From assembly GCA_964415865.1 (NCBI GenBank), contig CAYQBY010000001.1, positions 1 to 64,000 on the forward strand: a stretch of 64,000 bases of DNA, in the 5' to 3' direction. Of the stretch, positions 59,541-64,000 are shown piece by piece; positions within the stretch are counted from its first letter, which is position 1, and the number at the start of each line of letters is the position of its first letter. The notes under the pieces are model-generated. The model was not told the DNA's origin and made no database searches. It worked only from the letters and a program-made list of their open reading frames with translations. The DNA comes from Thiopontia sp964415865. Lineage in GTDB: Bacteria > Pseudomonadota > Gammaproteobacteria > GCF-002020875. A program made the translations under genes and the position numbers.

Positions 59541-60924
59541 TCCTGTATGTGGAGAGTTCTCTCCTCAACAGCTAGTTCCATTCCTGAATAAACATCCTGT
59601 ATCGGGCACTATTTTTGTTGCCTTTAGTGGTGGTGTCGATTCATCAGCCCTTCTTCACGCGCTTGCAATGTTGCGAAGTGAGGGTGATTACGGTTTTGCA
59701 GTTGAGGCAATTCATGTTAATCATGGTTTGCAGAGTGAGTCTGTGCAGTGGGGAGAGCACTGCCAGAGGTTCTGTAATCAGCTTGAGGTACCTCTGCATC
59801 TGCTGAAAGTAGATGCCAAACCAAAGTCAGGAGAGAGCCCGGAGGAATCGGCAAGGAAGGCACGTTATCATGCATTTGCCGAGCAGATACAAAATGGTGA
59901 CCAGCTGTTTACTGCACACCACCAGGAAGATCAGGCGGAGACATTTTTGTTACAGGCATTACGCGGAGCAGGTCCGCGCGGTCTCTCTGCAATGGGTGAG
60001 GTAGTTCTGTTCTCTGAGGGAGAGTTGATGCGGCCACTGTTGCAATTCTCCCAACAGTCACTACAGGAATACGCGCTTAGAGAGCATCTGGAGTGGGTCG
60101 AGGACCCTACCAACCAGGAGCAGTCAGCGGACCGAAATTATATTCGTCACGAAATTCTGCCTCGTCTAAAGACACGTTGGACGGCAGCAGCATCAACCCT
60201 GTCACGTAGTGCAAGACACTGTGCTGAGGCCTCACTGCTAATAGAGACATGGTCAGCTGAACAGCTGAATGGGGTTGCTGTGGGAGATCCTATGCCAATA
60301 TTTGAGCTGGAGCCGGTAGAAAACAGGAGGGCACGGATACGTCATTGGCTGGAAAAAAATGGAGCAGGATTGCCTGATGCAGTGCATTTGCAGAGAATCA
60401 TCAAAGAGGTGATTGAGGCGAGAAAGGATGCAACACCACTGGTGCGCTGGAAAAATCGTGAACAGAGAGAGGTGGCAGTCCGACGTTTCCAGAATTTGCT
60501 CTACCTGGTGATGGATGAAGAGAGGTATAACTTCCCTGATGTTTGTGTGGAATGGGACTTGCTGCACCCTATGGTTATCCCGGAGTTGGGGGTCAAGTTG
60601 GTTGGCAGGAGAATTGCCGGCGATGGCATCAGGGAGGAGTTGTTGCAAGGTAGACGAGTGACTGTCCGTTCACGTGTGGGAGGCGAGCGTTGTTACTCAG
60701 GGGGATCAAAACAGAGGAGAACATTAAAAAATTTATTACGAGAAAGAGCTGTACCACCCTGGAAGAGGAACAGAATTCCCCTGGTTTTTGTTGATGATGA
60801 ATTGGCTCAGGTGGTTGGAGAGTTTGTATGCGACACTTTTGCTGCAGGAGATCTGTCTGATGAGCAGAAAGATGCACAAAACGTGAAGGTTGGTCTATTG
60901 ATTGAGGTTGTTCCGCAAGGGTGA
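59518..60924 (+). CDS. tilS: tRNA(Ile)-lysidine synthase TilS
   Basis: TilS converts C34 of the AUA-reading tRNAIle to lysidine. The 468-residue protein has the PP-loop FVAFSGGVDSSALLHAL near 33-49, the HVNHGLQSES motif near 67, the LFTAHHQEDQAETFLLQALRGAG segment near 128-150, and the C-terminal TilS substrate-binding domain with GGERCYSGGSKQRRTLKNLL near 386-405. The ATG at 59518 overlaps accA by 23 bp. The length is the usual long gammaproteobacterial form. Confidence 0.95.
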   Translation: METSHPADPVCGEFSPQQLVPFLNKHPVSGTIFVAFSGGVDSSALLHALAMLRSEGDYGFAVEAIHVNHGLQSESVQWGEHCQRFCNQLEVPLHLLKVDAKPKSGESPEESARKARYHAFAEQIQNGDQLFTAHHQEDQAETFLLQALRGAGPRGLSAMGEVVLFSEGELMRPLLQFSQQSLQEYALREHLEWVEDPTNQEQSADRNYIRHEILPRLKTRWTAAASTLSRSARHCAEASLLIETWSAEQLNGVAVGDPMPIFELEPVENRRARIRHWLEKNGAGLPDAVHLQRIIKEVIEARKDATPLVRWKNREQREVAVRRFQNLLYLVMDEERYNFPDVCVEWDLLHPMVIPELGVKLVGRRIAGDGIREELLQGRRVTVRSRVGGERCYSGGSKQRRTLKNLLRERAVPPWKRNRIPLVFVDDELAQVVGEFVCDTFAAGDLSDEQKDAQNVKVGLLIEVVPQG

Positions 60925-60985
60925 AGAGGCGAAGAAAAAATGCTTTCACTTGCTACGGGTTCTATTCTCGGACAAGCTCCTGAGG

Positions 60986-60991
60986 TACAAT
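60986..60991 (+). promoter_or_regulatory. Possible -10 element of pyrG
   Basis: TACAAT is 58 bp before the pyrG ATG at 61049. The 124-bp gap between tilS and pyrG has no terminator hairpin and no C-rich pyrG attenuator of the type known in Gram-positives. The -35 is weak. Confidence 0.3.
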
Positions 60992-61048
60992 GACTCTCCA
61001 TGAGAATTCTCTTTCCAGGCTCTTCATGGCACCTATTTGGACTCTTCT

Positions 61049-62692
61049 ATGACTAGATATATCTTCATTACTGGTGGTGTGGTTTCATCTCTTGGAAAGG
61101 GAATTGCGGCGGCATCACTGGGCGCAATTCTTGAGGCTCGTGGGCTAAAAGTGACGATGATGAAGCTGGACCCATATCTTAATGTGGATCCTGGCACCAT
61201 GAGCCCATTCCAGCATGGTGAGGTTTTTGTGACTGAGGATGGGGCAGAGACAGACCTTGATCTGGGCCACTACGAACGTTACATCCGCACCAGGATGACC
61301 AAGAATAACAACTTCACTGCAGGACAGATATATGATTCTGTATTGAAGAAGGAGCGTCGCGGAGATTATCTTGGGGCAACCGTTCAGGTAATTCCTCATG
61401 TCACTGACGAGATTAAAGACTCGATTATTGCCGGCGCCGCATCTGCAGATGAGGAAATTGACATAGCTTTGGTTGAAATTGGTGGCACAGTTGGTGATAT
61501 TGAATCCCTCCCATTTATGGAGGCTATTCGACAGCTTGGGCTTGAGGTGGGACATGAGCGTGCACTATACGTTCACCTGACCCTGTTGCCGTGGATCTCT
61601 GTTGCTGGAGAGCTGAAAACAAAGCCAACTCAGCATTCGGTGAAAGAGCTGAGAAGTATTGGAATTCAGCCAGATATTCTGGTGTGTCGTTCAGATCGCC
61701 AAATACCTGAGGGAGAACGCAAAAAGATTGCACTCTTCACCAATGTGGAGGAGAAGGCAGTTTTTTCAGCAGTAGATGTCGACAGTATTTATCAGATACC
61801 CATCTTGTTGCATCAGCAGGGCATGGATGAGATTGTTGCCGATAAGTTCCGTCTGGATCTGCCAAAGGCTGATCTGAGAGAGTGGGAGAACGTGGTTAAC
61901 CATCAGCAAAATCCGCAGCATGAGGTCACCATAGGCATGGTGGGTAAGTATATGGATTTGACTGAAGCCTACAAGTCGCTGTCAGAATCTCTTATCCATG
62001 CCGGTATTCATACTGATACCAAGGTAAAAATAAAGTACCTGGACTCTGAGGAGCTGGAGAAGTGCGATATCTCATGTCTTGAAGGACTGGATGCCATTCT
62101 GGTTCCAGGAGGATTTGGCAAGAGAGGTGTTGAGGGGAAGATTGCAGCAGTACAGTTTGCCAGAGAGAACAAAATTCCATATCTGGGTATTTGTCTTGGC
62201 ATGCAGGTAGCGGTCATTGAGTACGCTCGTCATATGGCAAACATGGATGGGGCACACAGTACCGAATTTGAATCAGATACCCCGTATCCTGTGGTCGCAC
62301 TGGTTACAGAGTGGCTCTCGGCAGATGGATCTATTGAGCAACGGGATGAGGATTCTGAGCTGGGAGGTACTATGCGTCTTGGAGGACAGCAGTGCCAGCT
62401 GGCCGAAGGTTCACTGGTGCGTAAACTATATGGCAATGACCATATTATTGAACGCCATCGTCACCGTTATGAGGTAAATAGCCAGCTGGTGACACAGTTG
62501 GAAGAGGCGGGGATGATATTCTCTGGCCGCTCATTAGATGGTGAGTTGGTTGAGATGGTTGAGTTGAGTGATCACCCATGGTTCGTTGCCTGTCAGTTCC
62601 ATCCGGAATTTACCTCAACCCCACGGGATGGACATCCTCTGTTTAGTGGGTTCGTATCGGCCGCCTTGCAGTATCATCAGAACCAAGAGTAG
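61049..62692 (+). CDS. pyrG: CTP synthase PyrG
   Basis: PyrG aminates UTP to CTP using glutamine. The 547-residue protein has the synthetase half starting TRYIFITGGVVSSLGKGIAAASLG (P-loop), KLDPYLNVDPGTMSPFQHGE near 40-59 and VEIGGTVGDIESLPFMEAIRQ near 143, then the class I glutaminase with nucleophile Cys in YLGICLGMQVAVIEYAR near 381-397 and the His/Glu pair in CQFHPEFTSTPRDGHPLF near 520. A TTG four codons earlier opens the frame; the ATG gives the family N-terminus. Confidence 0.97.
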   Translation: MTRYIFITGGVVSSLGKGIAAASLGAILEARGLKVTMMKLDPYLNVDPGTMSPFQHGEVFVTEDGAETDLDLGHYERYIRTRMTKNNNFTAGQIYDSVLKKERRGDYLGATVQVIPHVTDEIKDSIIAGAASADEEIDIALVEIGGTVGDIESLPFMEAIRQLGLEVGHERALYVHLTLLPWISVAGELKTKPTQHSVKELRSIGIQPDILVCRSDRQIPEGERKKIALFTNVEEKAVFSAVDVDSIYQIPILLHQQGMDEIVADKFRLDLPKADLREWENVVNHQQNPQHEVTIGMVGKYMDLTEAYKSLSESLIHAGIHTDTKVKIKYLDSEELEKCDISCLEGLDAILVPGGFGKRGVEGKIAAVQFARENKIPYLGICLGMQVAVIEYARHMANMDGAHSTEFESDTPYPVVALVTEWLSADGSIEQRDEDSELGGTMRLGGQQCQLAEGSLVRKLYGNDHIIERHRHRYEVNSQLVTQLEEAGMIFSGRSLDGELVEMVELSDHPWFVACQFHPEFTSTPRDGHPLFSGFVSAALQYHQNQE

Positions 62693-62741
62693 CAAACACC
62701 ACGTTTGCATTAGCAGTAGATAGAGGCAAAGGAGCCAGAAA

Positions 62742-63572
62742 ATGAATTTATGTGGATTTGAGGTAGGTCTTGATCAGCCACTATTTTTGATTGCTGGGCC
62801 ATGTGTCATTGAGAGTAGGCAACTGGCACTGGATACGGCTGGTGAGATGAAGGAGATTACAGATAGACTAGGTATTCCATTTATCTATAAATCCTCTTTT
62901 GATAAGGCTAATCGTACCTCTATATCTAGCTATCGTGGGCCCGGGATTGATGAGGGATTGCGTATTCTCTCCGATGTGAAGGAGCAGATTGGAACACCAG
63001 TTTTGACCGACGTACATGAGGATACCCCGCTTGATGAGGTTAGCCAGGTTGTAGATGTATTACAGACCCCGGCATTTTTATGTCGTCAGACCAATTTTAT
63101 TCAGGATGTTGCAAAACAGGGGTTGCCGGTAAATATCAAAAAGGGACAATTTCTCTCTCCATGGGATATGGGAAATGTGACCGAGAAGGCTAAAGCCACC
63201 GGAAATATGCAGATCATGGCATGTGAACGGGGAGCAAGTTTTGGATACAATAATCTGGTCTCAGATATGCGTTCATTGGCAGTGATGCGTGAAACAGGAT
63301 GTCCGGTTGTATTTGATGGAACGCACTCAGTGCAGTTGCCAGGTGGTCAGGGGGGAACCTCTGGAGGGCAGCGCGAATTTGTCCCTGTATTGGCACGAGC
63401 AGCTGTGGCAGTTGGAGTGTCCGGACTATTTATGGAGACTCATCCTGATCCTGACAAAGCACTGAGTGATGGCCCGAATGCCTGGCCTCTGAACAGGATG
63501 GAGACTCTGTTGGAGACTCTGAAGGCGATTGATTCTAGTGTAAAGAGTATGGGATTTGCAGAACAGGGATAG
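62742..63572 (+). CDS. kdsA: 3-deoxy-D-manno-octulosonate 8-phosphate synthase KdsA
   Basis: KdsA condenses PEP with arabinose 5-phosphate to make KDO 8-phosphate for the lipopolysaccharide core. The 276-residue barrel has FLIAGPCVIESRQLALDTAG near 15-34, KSSFDKANRTSISSYRGPGI near 54-73 (the ANRTS motif is characteristic of KdsA), ACERGASFGYNNLVSDMRSL near 162-181 and MRETGCPVVFDGTHSVQLPG near 183. AAAGGAGC precedes the ATG. pyrG-kdsA-eno is a standard gammaproteobacterial order. Confidence 0.97.
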   Translation: MNLCGFEVGLDQPLFLIAGPCVIESRQLALDTAGEMKEITDRLGIPFIYKSSFDKANRTSISSYRGPGIDEGLRILSDVKEQIGTPVLTDVHEDTPLDEVSQVVDVLQTPAFLCRQTNFIQDVAKQGLPVNIKKGQFLSPWDMGNVTEKAKATGNMQIMACERGASFGYNNLVSDMRSLAVMRETGCPVVFDGTHSVQLPGGQGGTSGGQREFVPVLARAAVAVGVSGLFMETHPDPDKALSDGPNAWPLNRMETLLETLKAIDSSVKSMGFAEQG

Positions 63573-63623
63573 TATTCAGTCATCTGTTTGGAAATAGTAT
63601 TGTTAAATTAAAACGGAATTATC

Positions 63624-64000
63624 ATGTCAGAAATAACCAATGTTGTTGCGCGTCAAATTATTGATTCTCGAGGCAATCCTACCGTAGAGGTAGACGTTAC
63701 AGTTGCCTCTGGTGCAGTGGGACGTGCGGCTGTTCCATCTGGTGCATCAACCGGATCACGTGAGGCTGTAGAGCTGCGTGATGGTGACAAGAGTCGTTAT
63801 GGTGGCAAGGGGGTGCTCAAGGCAGTCGCTAACGCCAATGGTGAGATTGGAGATGCACTGGTCGGCAAGGATGTAGAGTCACAGAGTGAGATTGATCAGA
63901 TTATGATTGATCTGGATGGCACTGATAACAAGGGGAGACTTGGTGCCAATGCGTTGTTGGCGGTATCCATGGCATCAGCACATGCAGCGGCAAATGAGCT
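63624..64000 (+). CDS. eno: Enolase (5' part, runs off the window)
   Basis: The first 125 codons of enolase, which converts 2-phosphoglycerate to phosphoenolpyruvate. It begins MSEITNVVARQIIDSRGNPT, the family N-terminus, followed by GRAAVPSGASTGSREAVELR (the flexible loop that closes on substrate), YGGKGVLKAVANANGEI and LGANALLAVSMASAHAAA. The frame is open to the last base. It lies 51 bp after kdsA; only a weak CGGA ribosome-binding site is visible. Confidence 0.96.
   Translation, partial: MSEITNVVARQIIDSRGNPTVEVDVTVASGAVGRAAVPSGASTGSREAVELRDGDKSRYGGKGVLKAVANANGEIGDALVGKDVESQSEIDQIMIDLDGTDNKGRLGANALLAVSMASAHAAANE

Overview
The window comes from the chromosome of a sulfur-oxidising gammaproteobacterium of medium GC content. 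A dissimilatory sulfite-oxidation module (sat-aprM-aprB-aprA) lies near the left end. The rest is housekeeping DNA in typical gammaproteobacterial order: leuCDB-asd-fimV-truA-trpFBA-accD-folC, and the block from rpsB to eno. I cannot name a genus from the sequence alone. There are no transposases, prophage genes, tRNA or rRNA genes, or CRISPR arrays.

Left end (1-9 kb). A CCTGTT hexanucleotide repeat runs off the window edge. Just downstream is a compact intergenic RNA gene with its own promoter: about 95 nt, six GGA triplets, GGA placed in hairpin loops, and a strong terminator. It looks like a CsrB/RsmY/RsmZ-type RNA that sequesters CsrA/RsmA, and it is the least expected element here. Next come iscU, a cysteine-rich conserved protein on the other strand, and sat-aprMBA, which oxidises sulfite to sulfate through APS. 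After a bidirectional terminator follow a small hypothetical protein, a SlyD-like prolyl isomerase, an unlisted 53-residue protein, a HIT-family protein and a GalT-family nucleotidyltransferase. Its position beside the APS genes suggests the GalT-like enzyme may be an adenylylsulfate:phosphate adenylyltransferase.

9-18 kb. An AddB/AddA-like nuclease-helicase pair is followed by a secreted Sel1/TPR-like protein, aroC (apparently leaderless) and an MFS transporter.

18-35.5 kb. One long, tightly packed run on the + strand starts at a good promoter before leuC and ends at a bidirectional terminator near 35.5 kb. It holds leucine, aspartate-family and tryptophan genes, a strongly shortened FimV, truA, accD, folC, a DedD-like SPOR protein, PBP1b with a probable LpoP-type activator, a YoaA-type helicase, tsaB and a small membrane protein.

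35.5-40.6 kb (- strand). map, glnD, a small protein ending in a Cys-Gly cluster, and an LL-diaminopimelate aminotransferase-like gene.

40.6-64 kb (+ strand). rpsB-tsf, pyrH-frr-uppS-cdsA-dxr-rseP-bamA-skp-lpxD-fabZ-lpxA-lpxB-rnhB-dnaE, accA-tilS, pyrG, kdsA and the start of eno. This block makes translation factors, undecaprenyl and phospholipid precursors, isoprenoids, lipid A and the outer-membrane assembly machine. Many neighbours overlap by 1-8 bp (ATGA/GTGA/TGATG), implying translational coupling. Start codons were moved inward from the longest open frame wherever a ribosome-binding site, an overlap or the family N-terminus supports it.
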